Below are positions 52,997-61,848 of a DNA stretch of 64,000 nucleotides, piece after piece. The number at the start of each line of letters is the position of its first letter. Positions within the stretch are counted from its first letter, which is position 1. Source of the stretch: Salegentibacter maritimus (lineage in GTDB: Bacteria > Bacteroidota > Bacteroidia > Flavobacteriales > Flavobacteriaceae). Location of the stretch: positions 1 to 64,000 of the forward strand of contig NZ_JAEHOK010000015.1 in the NCBI RefSeq assembly GCF_016236915.1, in the 5' to 3' direction. Below the pieces are notes generated by a model. That model was not told where the DNA came from. It searched no databases and saw only the letters and a program-made list of their open reading frames with translations. Made by a program: the position numbers and the translations under genes.

Positions 52997-54730
52997 TTAA
53001 GATTTCATAAAATTAAAATATTCCAAAAGCACCTCGTCATTAATTTTTCTTGGCGTAAAAATTTCCAGGAGTTTTGGTTTTTCAGCAGGGCTAAAGAATT
53101 CTTTAAGATGCTCTTGTATCTCCTCAGAATTTTTAGCCGAACCATACTGAAAACCATACATTTCACTCAGGTGTTTTGCCTGAAGTTGGTGTGTGGTTTC
53201 AAAATATTTTTCAAAATTATCGGTATTCTTATTTCCGGGTAGGATCCTAAAAATTCCACCACCGCTATTATTTATAACGATTATCCTAAAATTTTTAGGG
53301 ATATAATTATTCCATAATGCGTTACTATCGTAGAAAAAACTAAGATCTCCAGAAATTATTAGTGTTGGTTCAGCTTTTACACACGCAGCTCCTACTGCTG
53401 TTGAAATGCTTCCGTCTATCCCACTGGTGCCTCGATTACAAAAAATACGTAAACTTTCTTTCCATTTAAATAATTGTGCATATCTAATGGTAGAACTATT
53501 GCCCAGGTGTAACAAATAATTTTCGGGCACATGCGGAACAATCTCCTGCATAGCTTTCAAATCTGAATAAGGAATTTCATTCATATATTCCTCATGACGC
53601 ACTTGCCTATGGCTTTTTACTTTTTTCCAATAAGTTCCATAATCGCTTTGAACATTTTCCGTTAGCGGAAAGAAATGAGTAAAGAAAGAGTTTACTGTGG
53701 TCTCAAAATGTTTATTTAAGCAAAAAAATGTATTATATGCCTTCTTAGGATCAATATGCCAGTGTTGCTGTGGCTGATAGTTCCTTAAAAAGGCTTTAAC
53801 CTTCTTAGAAACAATCATGCCTCCAAAAGTAAGTAAGATTTCCGGTTGAAGCTTTTTAAACAGTTCCTCACTATCCCGATCTTTTTCTATAGGACCAATT
53901 AGGGTATCTATTCTTGTGAAAAAATCGGGGTGATTTAAATTAGAAGTGGTTTCGGTAAGCACAATAACCGACTCATCTTTGGCCAGTGCTTCTAAAAATT
54001 TCTGCTCAACAATATTGGGTTGTGCTACCCCAACTATTATCATTTTACGTTTTGCCTTATTCCAAAGTTCGGCATAGCCCTGTAGCTGTTTTTGGGTATA
54101 GCTTCGTTCTACAATTTCAGGTAAGATTTGCAACGGGTCTACGTTCACATTTTCCACCAAATCATATAAGGGCTCATAAAATGGCACATTAATATGAACC
54201 GGCCCTTTCCCCTCTATAGCTTTGTTAAGTGCCAGATTTATTTCACGTTCATTGTGCTTTTGAGACTCAAACTGCTTTTGCTGAAGTTTTTTATCGGTAG
54301 CTTCAGCATCCAAAACCAATTCTGAGTGTAAGTTTGCTGAATACAGAATATGGTTTTCAAAAACGTTTTTTTGCCTAATGGTTTGACCATCCCCAATATC
54401 GATACGCTCTACGGGCCTGTCGGCCGAAATTATCACCAAAGGAATATCGCTGTAAAAAGCTTCTACAATAGCCGGGTAATAATTTAGCAAAGCAGAGCCC
54501 GAAGTACAAACCAGCGCTACAGGCTTTTGTAGCTGCTGAGCCATTCCCAGGGCGTAGAAAGCAGCACATCTTTCATCTACAATACTGTAAGGCTTAATAT
54601 CTGGATGATGTGTAAAGCCTATAGTTAACGGAGCATTTCTGGAGCCGGGGGAAATTACTACGTGATGTATATTTTTAGCAACGCATAGCGCTACAATAGA
54701 TCTTGCAACAGGTATTTTAGAATATTTCAC
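52997..54730 (-). CDS. menD: 2-succinyl-5-enolpyruvyl-6-hydroxy-3-cyclohexene-1-carboxylate synthase, MenD
   Basis: MenD joins isochorismate and 2-oxoglutarate with thiamine diphosphate in menaquinone synthesis. The 577 residues begin SKIPVARSIVALCVAKNIHHVVISPGSRNAPLTIGF (in parts), with the isochorismate-binding SPGSRNAPLT at about 28-37 and CTSGSALLNYYPAIVEAFY. The C-terminal part has GNRGTSGIDGSISTAVG-like text in CNRGTSGIDGSISTAVGAA and the ThDP motif SGDLSFFYDSNALWN. The start codon is GTG at 54730. It is 231 bp downstream of menF, with two palindromic repeats in that gap. Confidence 0.95.
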   Translation of the reverse strand: MKYSKIPVARSIVALCVAKNIHHVVISPGSRNAPLTIGFTHHPDIKPYSIVDERCAAFYALGMAQQLQKPVALVCTSGSALLNYYPAIVEAFYSDIPLVIISADRPVERIDIGDGQTIRQKNVFENHILYSANLHSELVLDAEATDKKLQQKQFESQKHNEREINLALNKAIEGKGPVHINVPFYEPLYDLVENVNVDPLQILPEIVERSYTQKQLQGYAELWNKAKRKMIIVGVAQPNIVEQKFLEALAKDESVIVLTETTSNLNHPDFFTRIDTLIGPIEKDRDSEELFKKLQPEILLTFGGMIVSKKVKAFLRNYQPQQHWHIDPKKAYNTFFCLNKHFETTVNSFFTHFFPLTENVQSDYGTYWKKVKSHRQVRHEEYMNEIPYSDLKAMQEIVPHVPENYLLHLGNSSTIRYAQLFKWKESLRIFCNRGTSGIDGSISTAVGAACVKAEPTLIISGDLSFFYDSNALWNNYIPKNFRIIVINNSGGGIFRILPGNKNTDNFEKYFETTHQLQAKHLSEMYGFQYGSAKNSEEIQEHLKEFFSPAEKPKLLEIFTPRKINDEVLLEYFNFMKS

Positions 54731-54753
54731 AAAGTTTAGTTTTCAAAGCAGCA

Positions 54754-54780
54754 CCCCACAGTTTATAAAATCCTGTGAGG
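54754..54780. repeat. Palindromic repeat in the menF-menD gap
   Basis: CCCCACAG (54754-54761) and CTGTGAGG (54773-54780) are reverse complements with one mismatch and an 11-base loop. Words of the CCTGTGAGG type are common in intergenic regions of flavobacteria, from my recollection, so this is probably a degenerate copy of a dispersed repeat rather than a local signal. Confidence 0.45.
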
Positions 54781-54814
54781 TCTTTATTTTTAATCACACC
54801 AATCTAATCTCAGG

Positions 54815-54858
54815 TTCTAAGTTTGAATAACAACGTAGGTGCTAATGTAAACTTAGAA
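54815..54858. repeat. Second palindromic repeat in the menF-menD gap
   Basis: TTCTAAGTTT (54815-54824) and AAACTTAGAA (54849-54858) are exact reverse complements, 24 bases apart, and the copy ends in TGACG like the repeat at 59593-59672. It is another candidate intergenic repeat, or a long-loop hairpin after menF. Confidence 0.5.
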
Positions 54859-54961
54859 TGACGTTATTTTACAATTGACCTTATTGGTTCAATATCTTAT
54901 AGGTCATTTTCAACAACTCAAAATTACAATTTCAAAAGTATTTACCGGCCAGGTTTTGCCC

Positions 54962-56107
54962 TTATTTAACAAGTACAGATTTTATGGTATGAGACTTATT
55001 CACCGTCTCCTCCCATTCATCAGCAGGATTAGAATCTTTTGTAATTCCGCCGCCAATAAACAGGCTGGCCCTATCGGCTTCTAATTTCATACAGCGAAGG
55101 TTTACAAATAATGAAGTATGCTTTAAAACACTCGCGTAGGCCTGGTTTTCCTGATTTCTTCGATTACTGCTACGTTTAATTTCTTTTTTCATATTCATTT
55201 CTCCCAAAAATCCAGAATAGAACTCACGCTTATAGCCTTCACTTTTAAGAATAAACCTTTGTGCTTTTATCTTTGGAAGACCGCATACGGCGGGAGTTGG
55301 ATGCAAAGCTAAAATTAAACTTTTAAGGTTAGATTTTTCCAAATCCAGTATTCCCTGAATATCTGTTTGTAAATGCAATAAATTTCCAGCTTTGGTAGTA
55401 TAGGGCTCTGATCTATAAATTTGGCCCGAAACCTTATCTTGCAGGTTTTCCAAAATAGAATCTGTAACAATTTGTTGCTCTTCAATTTCTTTTTCTCCCC
55501 AATTTACATTACTTGTTCCTGCAAATGCCTGCGTTCCGGCAAGAGACATGGTTTTAAACTTATTACGCTCTACATTTAAAAGGGTTTCGGGCGTGGCACC
55601 CAACCAGGTTCCTGTTTCGGGGTGGAACCAATAGTACACAAAAGCAGTCTCATATTTCTTGAGTAGATTTTTAAAAATCTCAACCGCATTAAGTTGTGTT
55701 TGCACGTCTTCTTTTCGGGATAACACTACTTTTTTAAATTCATCCTGTTGAATAGCTTCAATTCCTTGCTGAACCAATTCTTCGTGCTGTATTTTAGATT
55801 CAGTATTGGTTAACTCGGGAGGAAAATGCTGCTCTTCCTGCTTTTCTATAGCCGAAGTTGTAGGCGAATATTCTGTAGCAATACTTTCTGCACTTTCAGA
55901 AGGAACAAAAGGTGCGCTCTTAGGGTTTTCAAAAGGGGCAAAAACAAAACCGCTTTCCTCATAAGATGATGTTTGGTAAGTTTTATCTGAATCCTGAAGC
56001 AAAGCCCTTGTCAACCCATTTTTGTCATTAGGATTTCTATATGCCACAAATGGATTTCCACTACGAATTTGCATCTCTAATTTTATAAAAAAATCTTCGC
56101 TATTCAT
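54962..56107 (-). CDS. menF: Isochorismate synthase, MenF-type chorismate-binding enzyme
   Basis: This Mg-dependent enzyme isomerises chorismate to isochorismate, the entry into menaquinone synthesis. The 381 residues belong to the chorismate-binding family: KKVVLSRKEDVQ (about 135-146), WLGATPETLLNVER, LHPTPAVCGLPKIKA, YSGFLGEMN, LFVNLRCMKLE and LFIGGGITKDSNPADEWEET. The N-terminal about 120 residues are shorter than in E. coli MenF. With menD just downstream and menB later, the men assignment is stronger than a siderophore or salicylate role. The hotdog thioesterase gene ends 3 bp before its start. Confidence 0.9.
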   Translation of the reverse strand: MNSEDFFIKLEMQIRSGNPFVAYRNPNDKNGLTRALLQDSDKTYQTSSYEESGFVFAPFENPKSAPFVPSESAESIATEYSPTTSAIEKQEEQHFPPELTNTESKIQHEELVQQGIEAIQQDEFKKVVLSRKEDVQTQLNAVEIFKNLLKKYETAFVYYWFHPETGTWLGATPETLLNVERNKFKTMSLAGTQAFAGTSNVNWGEKEIEEQQIVTDSILENLQDKVSGQIYRSEPYTTKAGNLLHLQTDIQGILDLEKSNLKSLILALHPTPAVCGLPKIKAQRFILKSEGYKREFYSGFLGEMNMKKEIKRSSNRRNQENQAYASVLKHTSLFVNLRCMKLEADRASLFIGGGITKDSNPADEWEETVNKSHTIKSVLVK

Positions 56108-56110
56108 TTT

Positions 56111-56530
56111 CTACTTCTTTTTAGGCAATGCTATGGTAGTAAGTTTTACGATAGAAATAAGGTTTTTATCCTCATCGGTAACCTTTATTTCAAAAAGTTG
56201 GGTGGTACGGCCTTTATGAACAAAGCTGGCTTTAGCATAAACAACACCTTCTGAAATACTTTTTACGTGATTGGCCGAAATTTCAATCCCGCGAACATAA
56301 AATTTATCGGTATCCAAAAAAACATAGCTTGCCAAACTCCCTACACTCTCTGCCAAAGCCACACTGGCCCCACCGTGCAATATACCATCGGGCTGGTGAA
56401 CTTTTGAAGTAACCGGCATTTTAGCGATTAGATAGTCTTCTCCTACCTCGGTAAACTCTATCTCAAGAGTTTCCATAAGCGTATTTTTACAAACTTTTTT
56501 AGAAAGCTCCAGAAGTTCTTCTTTGGTCAT
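56111..56530 (-). CDS. Hotdog-fold thioesterase, probable 1,4-dihydroxy-2-naphthoyl-CoA thioesterase
   Basis: The 139-residue protein from the ATG at 56530 carries the PaaI-type hotdog signature DGILHGGASVALAES (48-62, HGG at 52-54). RGIEISANHVKSISEGVVYAKA follows. The open frame extends to 56581, but the added 17 residues have no family match. In other bacteria an enzyme of this group hydrolyses DHNA-CoA, the step after MenB. Placed 3 bp upstream of menF, this is the best candidate for that activity here, although a phenylacetate role is possible. Confidence 0.85.
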   Translation of the reverse strand: MTKEELLELSKKVCKNTLMETLEIEFTEVGEDYLIAKMPVTSKVHQPDGILHGGASVALAESVGSLASYVFLDTDKFYVRGIEISANHVKSISEGVVYAKASFVHKGRTTQLFEIKVTDEDKNLISIVKLTTIALPKKK

Positions 56531-56666
56531 AGCAATAAGATTGGTTTCTTTGCAGGCCACCTCGGGTAAACCGAGAGGCACTTTATAAAAATCTTTTTGA
56601 TTCGCAGCAAGCTTCGAATCATTTAAGCCTTTATTATTGAGTAAAAATACAAAACCGCCCTAAAAG

Positions 56667-57302
56667 ATGAGTATTGAAAAGGAGCTTTCTTATCAAATTA
56701 CCAATACGTATAGTGTTTTAAACCATTTCACTGAAAAAACAAAAACGGTATGGCTGGTTTGCCACGGAATTGGTTATTTGAGTCGCTATTTTCTTCGGCA
56801 TTTTTATCATTTAAATACTGAAGAAAATTATGTGATCGCCCCACAGGCACAATCCAAATATTATCTCAACAACCAATATAAACACGTAGGTGCCTCCTGG
56901 CTTACCAAAGAAAGAACCGAGGCCGAAATAGAAAATGTACTAAATTATTTAGATGGGGTTTATACAGCCGAAAATCTTAAAAATGCACCAAGGCTTATTA
57001 TTTTGGGGTATTCTCAAGGAGTTTCGGTGGTAACTCGTTGGATAGCCTCCCGTGAAATTAATTGCGAAGAACTGATTATGCATTCAGGAAAAGTTCCAGC
57101 CGAATTAACAAGAGAAAGCTTTCAGTTTTTAAAAAACACTAACTTCAGTTTTATTTATGGAACCGAAGATGAATACTTGAAAAACGGAATTATTAAAGTG
57201 GAAAAAGAGCGATTAAAAGATCTTTTTCCACAAAATTTTAAAATAAAAACCTACAAAGGTGGTCACGAATTTAATACTGAACTTATAACGGAATTTGCTT
57301 AA
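56667..57302 (+). CDS. Small alpha/beta hydrolase (carboxylesterase/phospholipase type)
   Basis: The 211-residue protein has the nucleophile elbow GYSQGVS (Ser116), a candidate acid in YGTEDEYL (about 170-178) and the catalytic His in GGHEF (about 203). CHGIGYLSRYFLRHF gives the oxyanion strand. No signal peptide is present. This is the layout of the short esterases related to PF02230. The substrate is unknown. The next gene on the same strand (Nramp-like) is 34 bp downstream, so they may share a transcript. Confidence 0.85.
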   Translation: MSIEKELSYQITNTYSVLNHFTEKTKTVWLVCHGIGYLSRYFLRHFYHLNTEENYVIAPQAQSKYYLNNQYKHVGASWLTKERTEAEIENVLNYLDGVYTAENLKNAPRLIILGYSQGVSVVTRWIASREINCEELIMHSGKVPAELTRESFQFLKNTNFSFIYGTEDEYLKNGIIKVEKERLKDLFPQNFKIKTYKGGHEFNTELITEFA

Positions 57303-57336
57303 ATTGACTTTTCGGCTATACATTCAAAGCTTTTAA

Positions 57337-58605
57337 ATGAAACAAAAAATTAATTCTAAAAAATCTATCCTAAAAAGTATAGGACCGGGCTTTTTGTTAG
57401 CCGGGGCTGCAATTGGTGTCTCACATTTAGTGCAGGCCACAAGGGCCGGTGCCGATTACGGTTTTATCTTAATTTGGGTTTTAATTATAGCCTGTGTTTC
57501 AAAATATCCATTTCTGGAATTTGGTTCTCGTTTTGCCGCAGGTACCGGAAACCATTTAATTACCGGCTACAAAAAACTCGGAAAATTCCCTTATTGGATT
57601 TATATCCTAATCACCATAGGAAGTATGTTCATTATACAAGCTGCAGTAACCATTGTCACTGCCGGTTTAGCCGAGCGTTTATTTAATTTTGGTTGGCCGC
57701 CATTTCTATGGAGCGCAATTATTCTTATTGCCTGTATTACTCTGCTTTTAATAGGAAAATATCCCGGCCTCGATAAAAGCATGAAAATTATCGTTACGGT
57801 ATTAACCCTTGCAACCCTGGCTGCCGTTATCCTGGCCTTTAGCCCCGAAACTATAAATAATGCAATAAGCACACAGCCACCTTCGCTTTGGACAACAGCA
57901 AGCCTGGGGTTTATAATCGCTTTTATGGGCTGGATGCCTATTCCTCTTGATGCTTCGGTGTGGCATTCTATATGGACTCGCGAAAAAGCCAGCCAGAACA
58001 AAAACAAAATTTCGGTTAAAGGAGCTTTTGCCGATTTTAACCTGGGATATCTTTCGGCCGCATTTATTGGTTTACTTTTCTTTTTACTGGGAGTTTTAGT
58101 AATGTTTGGCAGCGGTACTTCATTCTCCAGCAACAGTGTAGAATTTTCAAGTCAGTTGGTGGATTTATACGGAAAGACCCTTGGCGAATGGAGCAAACCT
58201 TTAATATCGGCAGCTGCTTTTATTACCATGTTAAGTACGGTTATAACAGTTACTGATGCCTATCCAAGAGTGATTTCAGAATTAAAAGATCCTGAAAAAG
58301 ATAAACCTGAAGATAAAAAAGGCAAATGGCAGGTATACCGTGTTTCTATCTTTATTATCCCTATTCTTTCACTTTCAATTTTGTATTTTCTTTCAGGATC
58401 ATTTACCATTTTGGTAGATTTTGCTGCCGGACTTTCATTTCTTTCAGCTCCCTTTCTGGCCTGGTTTAATTACAAACTGGTAAGCGGAGAACAAATGCCG
58501 GAAAAACATAGGCCGGGAAAAAATTATAAAATTTTCAGCTTAGTTTGTTTTGCGCTTTTAGTGGCCTTTAACTTTGTGTATTTATATTATAATTTTTTGA
58601 CTTAG
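57337..58605 (+). CDS. Nramp-related membrane transporter without the DPGN motif
   Basis: The 422-residue polytopic protein has about 11 membrane helices. It aligns with Nramp metal-ion transporters: GPGFL in helix 1 (16-20), then GVSH at 27-30 where canonical Nramps have the metal-binding DPGN, and MPIPLDASVWH (200-210) at the place of the helix-6 MPH motif. The key metal-binding Asp, Asn and helix-6 Met/His positions are therefore not kept. Related proteins in Bacteroidota also lack DPGN, so the substrate may be something other than Mn or Fe. A divalent cation or small molecule is possible. Confidence 0.82.
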   Translation: MKQKINSKKSILKSIGPGFLLAGAAIGVSHLVQATRAGADYGFILIWVLIIACVSKYPFLEFGSRFAAGTGNHLITGYKKLGKFPYWIYILITIGSMFIIQAAVTIVTAGLAERLFNFGWPPFLWSAIILIACITLLLIGKYPGLDKSMKIIVTVLTLATLAAVILAFSPETINNAISTQPPSLWTTASLGFIIAFMGWMPIPLDASVWHSIWTREKASQNKNKISVKGAFADFNLGYLSAAFIGLLFFLLGVLVMFGSGTSFSSNSVEFSSQLVDLYGKTLGEWSKPLISAAAFITMLSTVITVTDAYPRVISELKDPEKDKPEDKKGKWQVYRVSIFIIPILSLSILYFLSGSFTILVDFAAGLSFLSAPFLAWFNYKLVSGEQMPEKHRPGKNYKIFSLVCFALLVAFNFVYLYYNFLT

Positions 58606-58659
58606 TTTTTTAATCAAATGATTCTTGCACACTAAGTTCACCTTAAGTAAACTACCTCT

Positions 58660-58725
58660 TGGCAAGCCCACGAGGCATTCGTTGGAAACAATTTTTTAAT
58701 TTCGAGGCAAGCCCCGGGGTATTAA
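58660..58725. repeat. Dispersed intergenic repeat, copy A
   Basis: The stretch contains GGCAAGCCCACGAGGCATT, TTGGAAACAATTTTTTAATTTCG and GAGGCAAGCCCC. It shares this order of words (TGGCAAG, GAGGCATT, TGGAA, TTTTTTAATT, GGCA) with 61940-62000, though the two copies have diverged. The sequence is non-coding and of unknown function. Confidence 0.55.
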
Positions 58726-58743
58726 ATCCTTTGGCGGTGCCAA

Positions 58744-59376
58744 TTAAACACAGGAATTTTTATCAACCGAAAACACTTTTTCTTTTAATACTTCAATATC
58801 ACCATTAGCTGTAAGCTTAAGGTGATACCTATTGGTTTGAATTGGCGTGCAATAACTAACAGTTTTTAATACTATAAGTTCAAAACCGGAATTTGTAGCT
58901 TTTATAGCACCGCCATCAATATCATTAATTCTATAATAATAATCGTTTGCACGAATCCAAAGCAAAGCCTCTTCCTTTGTATTTATAGCACCTAAAAATT
59001 GCAGTAAATCGTCTGTAGAAGCAACCAGGTTGTTTTCATTATCGGCTTGATATTTTAAATAATAAAAACATAATCCCGGTAAGCAACTGGGAGCAAAACC
59101 GTATTCCGGTTTTAAATTGTTAAACTCCTCCTTGCACATATCGTCTTCTTCACTGGCACATAGCACTCCGTTTTGACTTATAATTTTTTCGTTAAAATCA
59201 TTCGGGCCGTTTACCAAAGCATATACAAGCTCCCAATAATTGTTTTCTATACCGGGATCCAGGTCATGAAAAGGATATTCCTCTGAAATTGGCTCAAAGC
59301 CTTTGGTAGAAATAGTGTCGTCAGTACTACAGGAAACAAAAAGAACGAGTGTAAAAAACAATATTGATATTTTCAT
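58744..59376 (-). CDS. Hypothetical lipoprotein
   Basis: The 210-residue protein starts MKISILFFTLVLFVSC, giving Cys16 as the lipidated residue, so it is a membrane-attached, probably periplasmic or surface lipoprotein. The rest has ENYWELVYALVNGPNDFNEKI, several Cys (for example CASEEDDMCKEEF and APSCLPGLCFYYLKY), WIRANDYYYRINDIDGG and a C-terminal segment beginning NRYHLKLTANGDIEVL. I do not recognise the family. It is a single-gene unit between the Nramp-like gene and the repeat-rich region before dnaK. Confidence 0.65.
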   Translation of the reverse strand: MKISILFFTLVLFVSCSTDDTISTKGFEPISEEYPFHDLDPGIENNYWELVYALVNGPNDFNEKIISQNGVLCASEEDDMCKEEFNNLKPEYGFAPSCLPGLCFYYLKYQADNENNLVASTDDLLQFLGAINTKEEALLWIRANDYYYRINDIDGGAIKATNSGFELIVLKTVSYCTPIQTNRYHLKLTANGDIEVLKEKVFSVDKNSCV

Positions 59377-59494
59377 AATAATCGATTTCTTAATAGATAC
59401 AAAATCCCTAAAAAGTTGCGTTTAAAAATAAAAAAAGCGCAATCAATTTAATGATTACGCTTTTTGGTATTATTATTTAAGCTCGATTTTTAAA

Positions 59495-59570
59495 GATCCC
59501 GAAACAAGTTCGGGGTAAGCGATTCGCACACTTTTCAAAAATTCCAAACTAAAATTGAAATTTTCGAGGA
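59495..59570. repeat. Direct repeat unit 1
   Basis: This unit begins GATCCCGAAACAAGTTCGGG, contains AAGCGATTCGCACA and continues AAATTCCAAACTAAAATTGA to TTTTCGAG. The first part is itself an inverted repeat (CCCGAA and TTCGGG). The second part recurs at 59698-59750 and the first part at 59750-59791. Confidence 0.75.
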
Positions 59571-59592
59571 GGCTGTCTGAAAAGTCTATTCT

Positions 59593-59672
59593 CGTCAAGC
59601 TGAACTTGTTTCAGCTTCTAACATGTTTTTAATTACCAATACGTTAGATCTTGAAATAAATTCAAGATGACG
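59593..59672. repeat. REP-like palindromic element
   Basis: The element starts CGTCAAGCTGAACTTG with the inner inverted repeat GCTGAA/TTTCAGC and ends AAATTCAAGATGACG, so the ends CGTC and GACG match as inverted termini. TTTCAGCTTCT and AGATCTTGAAATAAATTC lie between. Elements of this wording are common between genes in flavobacterial genomes, from my recollection. Confidence 0.65.
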
Positions 59673-59697
59673 GTTTTAAAACCTTTTCTGACAGCTT

Positions 59698-59791
59698 CAA
59701 GCGATTCGCACATTTTTCAAAAACTCCAAACGAAAATTGAATTTTTCGAGATCCCGAAACAAGTTCGGGATAAGCGATTCGCACATTTTTA
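59698..59791. repeat. Direct repeat units 2 and 3
   Basis: Unit 2 (59698-59750) repeats CAAGCGATTCGCACATTT and AAACTCCAAACGAAAATTGA. Unit 3 (59750-59791) repeats GATCCCGAAACAAGTTCGGG with AAGCGATTCGCACATTTTT. Together they restate unit 1 in a permuted order, as in a tandem duplication that has been interrupted by the REP-like element. Confidence 0.7.
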
Positions 59792-59814
59792 CAAGCGCTT
59801 TGCGCTTGTAAAAA
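59786..59814. terminator. Perfect hairpin after dnaK
   Basis: The arms TTTTTACAAGCGC (59786-59798) and GCGCTTGTAAAAA (59802-59814) are exact reverse complements with a three-base loop. It is 12 bp past the dnaK stop codon. On the minus strand the T-run precedes the loop rather than follows it, so it is a strong stem but not a textbook terminator. Confidence 0.6.
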
Positions 59815-59825
59815 TGGCTCTCTGC

Positions 59826-61754
59826 TTACTTCACTTCTTCAAAATCTACGTCTTCTACGTCGTCTCCGCTTTTAGAGTTTCCTTCGGCTTGCTGGCCGCC
59901 TTCGGCTCCGGTAGCACCTTGTTGTGGTCCTGCCTGGCCTCCCTGGGCTTCAGCTTGTGCTTTATACATTTCTTCGGAAGCAGTTTTCCAGGCTTCGTTC
60001 AATTTGTCTAAAGCAGGAGTAATTTGATCCAACTCTTTAGTTTCGTAAGCTTTCTTCAATTCTTCTAAAGCTTCTTCTACCGGCTTTTTCTTATCTTCAG
60101 AAATCTTATCGCCAAATTCTTTTAACTGCTTTTCAGTTTGGAAAATCATAGCATCAGCTTCGTTAAGCTTATCTACTTTTTCTTTGGCTTTCTTATCGGC
60201 ATCAGCATTTGCTTCAGCTTCCTTCTTCATTTTCTCGATTTCTTCCTCGGTTAACCCTGAAGATGCTTCAATACGAATATCCTGAGATTTTCCGGTTGCT
60301 TTATCGGTAGCACTTACTTTAATGATACCATTGGCATCAATATCAAAAGTTACTTCAATTTGAGGTGTTCCTCTTGGCGCTGGTGGAATTCCGTCTAAGT
60401 GGAATCTACCAATAGTCTTGTTATCGGCCGCCATTGGACGCTCCCCTTGCAATACATGAATTTCTACTGATGGCTGATTGTCGGCCGCGGTAGAGAATGT
60501 TTGCGATTTCTTGGTAGGAATGGTAGTATTGGCTTCAATAAGTTTTGTGTTCACTCCTCCCATAGTTTCAATACCTAAAGAAAGTGGTGTAACGTCAAGT
60601 AGCAATACATCTTTTACATCTCCGGTAAGTACACCACCCTGGATAGCTGCACCAATAGCAACAACCTCATCTGGGTTTACTCCTTTAGAAGGTTTTTTAC
60701 CAAAGAATGCTTCTACTTCTTCCTGAATTTTAGGAATACGGGTAGAACCACCAACAAGAATTACCTCGTCGATATCGCTTTTTGAAAGCCCGGCATCACT
60801 AAGTGATTTTTTAACAGGCTCCATAGAACGAGTCACCAACTCTGCAGCCAATTGCTCAAACTTAGAACGGGTAATTGTTTCTACAAGGTGCTTTGGGCCA
60901 CTTGAAGTTGCAGTTACATAAGGTAAGTTAATTTCAGTTTGACTTGAAGAAGACAACTCGATTTTAGCTTTTTCTGCAGCTTCTTTTAAACGCTGAAGTG
61001 CCATTGGGTCTTTTCTAAGATCTATATCTTCAGCCTTTTGGAAAGTATCTGCAAGATAGTCTATTAACACCTCATCAAAATCATCACCACCAAGGTGCGT
61101 ATCACCATTTGTAGATAATACTTCAAATACACCATCGCCTAATTCAAGGATAGAGATATCAAAAGTACCTCCACCAAGGTCATAAACTGCAATTTTTTGA
61201 TCCTGGGATTTCTTATCTAAACCGTATGCAAGCGCAGCTGCAGTAGGCTCGTTTATAATTCGGCTTACTTTTAAACCTGCAATCTCCCCGGCTTCTTTTG
61301 TAGCCTGGCGCTGAGAATCGTTAAAATATGCCGGTACGGTAATTACTGCTTCATTTACTTCCTGCCCAAGGTAATCTTCTGCTGTTTTCTTCATTTTCTG
61401 AAGTACCATTGCAGAAAGTTCTTGTGGAGTATATTTTCTACCATCTATTTCTACACGAGGTGTATCGTTATCACCTTTTACTACTTTATAAGGTACCCTA
61501 CCGGCTTCTTTAGAAGACTCAGAGTATTTATTCCCCATAAAACGCTTAATAGAAGAAATGGTTTTGGTTGGGTTAGTAACTGCCTGACGCTTGGCCGGGT
61601 CACCAACTTTTATTTCGCCACCTTCTACAAAAGCAATTACAGAAGGGGTAGTTCTTTTTCCTTCAGCATTAGGTATTACCGTTGGTTCATTTCCTTCCAT
61701 TACGGAAACGCACGAGTTGGTAGTACCTAAATCAATTCCAATTATTTTACTCAT
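59826..61754 (-). CDS. dnaK: Chaperone DnaK (Hsp70)
   Basis: DnaK is the ATP-dependent chaperone that works with DnaJ and GrpE. The 642 residues have the ATPase start [51 protein letters not shown] and [15 protein letters not shown]. The substrate-binding domain contains [15 protein letters not shown] and [21 protein letters not shown], and a Gly/Gln-rich tail ends in [12 protein letters not shown]. It is a single-gene unit. dnaJ and grpE are not adjacent, as often in Bacteroidota. The upstream region has an operator-like palindrome and a sigma-54-like promoter (see those entries). Confidence 0.97.
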   Translation of the reverse strand: MSKIIGIDLGTTNSCVSVMEGNEPTVIPNAEGKRTTPSVIAFVEGGEIKVGDPAKRQAVTNPTKTISSIKRFMGNKYSESSKEAGRVPYKVVKGDNDTPRVEIDGRKYTPQELSAMVLQKMKKTAEDYLGQEVNEAVITVPAYFNDSQRQATKEAGEIAGLKVSRIINEPTAAALAYGLDKKSQDQKIAVYDLGGGTFDISILELGDGVFEVLSTNGDTHLGGDDFDEVLIDYLADTFQKAEDIDLRKDPMALQRLKEAAEKAKIELSSSSQTEINLPYVTATSSGPKHLVETITRSKFEQLAAELVTRSMEPVKKSLSDAGLSKSDIDEVILVGGSTRIPKIQEEVEAFFGKKPSKGVNPDEVVAIGAAIQGGVLTGDVKDVLLLDVTPLSLGIETMGGVNTKLIEANTTIPTKKSQTFSTAADNQPSVEIHVLQGERPMAADNKTIGRFHLDGIPPAPRGTPQIEVTFDIDANGIIKVSATDKATGKSQDIRIEASSGLTEEEIEKMKKEAEANADADKKAKEKVDKLNEADAMIFQTEKQLKEFGDKISEDKKKPVEEALEELKKAYETKELDQITPALDKLNEAWKTASEEMYKAQAEAQGGQAGPQQGATGAEGGQQAEGNSKSGDDVEDVDFEEVK

Positions 61755-61808
61755 AACTTTATACGTTGAATTTTATATTATTGATTTCAATTCTTCGAAG
61801 TCTTAAAG

Positions 61809-61823
61809 TCAATCTTTATGCCA
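61809..61823 (-). promoter_or_regulatory. Sigma-54-like promoter of dnaK
   Basis: On the minus strand TGGCATA (61817-61823) is followed after four bases by TTGA (61809-61812), close to the sigma-54 consensus TGGCAYR-N4-TTGC. Only the last C is replaced by A. It ends about 55 bp before the ATG, so a transcript start near 61797 is expected. The palindrome at 61836-61848 lies upstream. Confidence 0.5.
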
Positions 61824-61835
61824 GCGAAAAACTTA

Positions 61836-61848
61836 TGACAGGTTGTCA
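61836..61848. promoter_or_regulatory. Inverted repeat operator candidate upstream of dnaK
   Basis: TGACA and TGTCA flank three bases (extended by one pair to ATGACA and TGTCAT, 61835-61849), just upstream of the sigma-54-like promoter. A half-site-like TTGTCA (61866-61871) lies about 20 bp further on. It may be a binding site for an activator or repressor of the heat-shock response. Confidence 0.5.

Larger units (their letters stand above)
59377..59825. other. Repeat-rich intergenic region between a lipoprotein gene and dnaK
   Basis: These 449 bases carry three related units plus a palindromic element and a perfect hairpin, each listed separately. Two near-complete copies of one unit start at 59495 and 59698, a partial one follows at 59750, and the REP-like element lies at 59593-59672. 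No gene is present. Confidence 0.75.

Noticed and set aside
52982-53242. Plus-strand open frame at the end of menD
   Set aside because: It is antisense to the conserved end of menD, with a strongly biased, non-protein composition.
59667-60011. Open frame on the plus strand running into dnaK from the opposite side
   Set aside because: It is antisense to dnaK and its translation is not protein-like.
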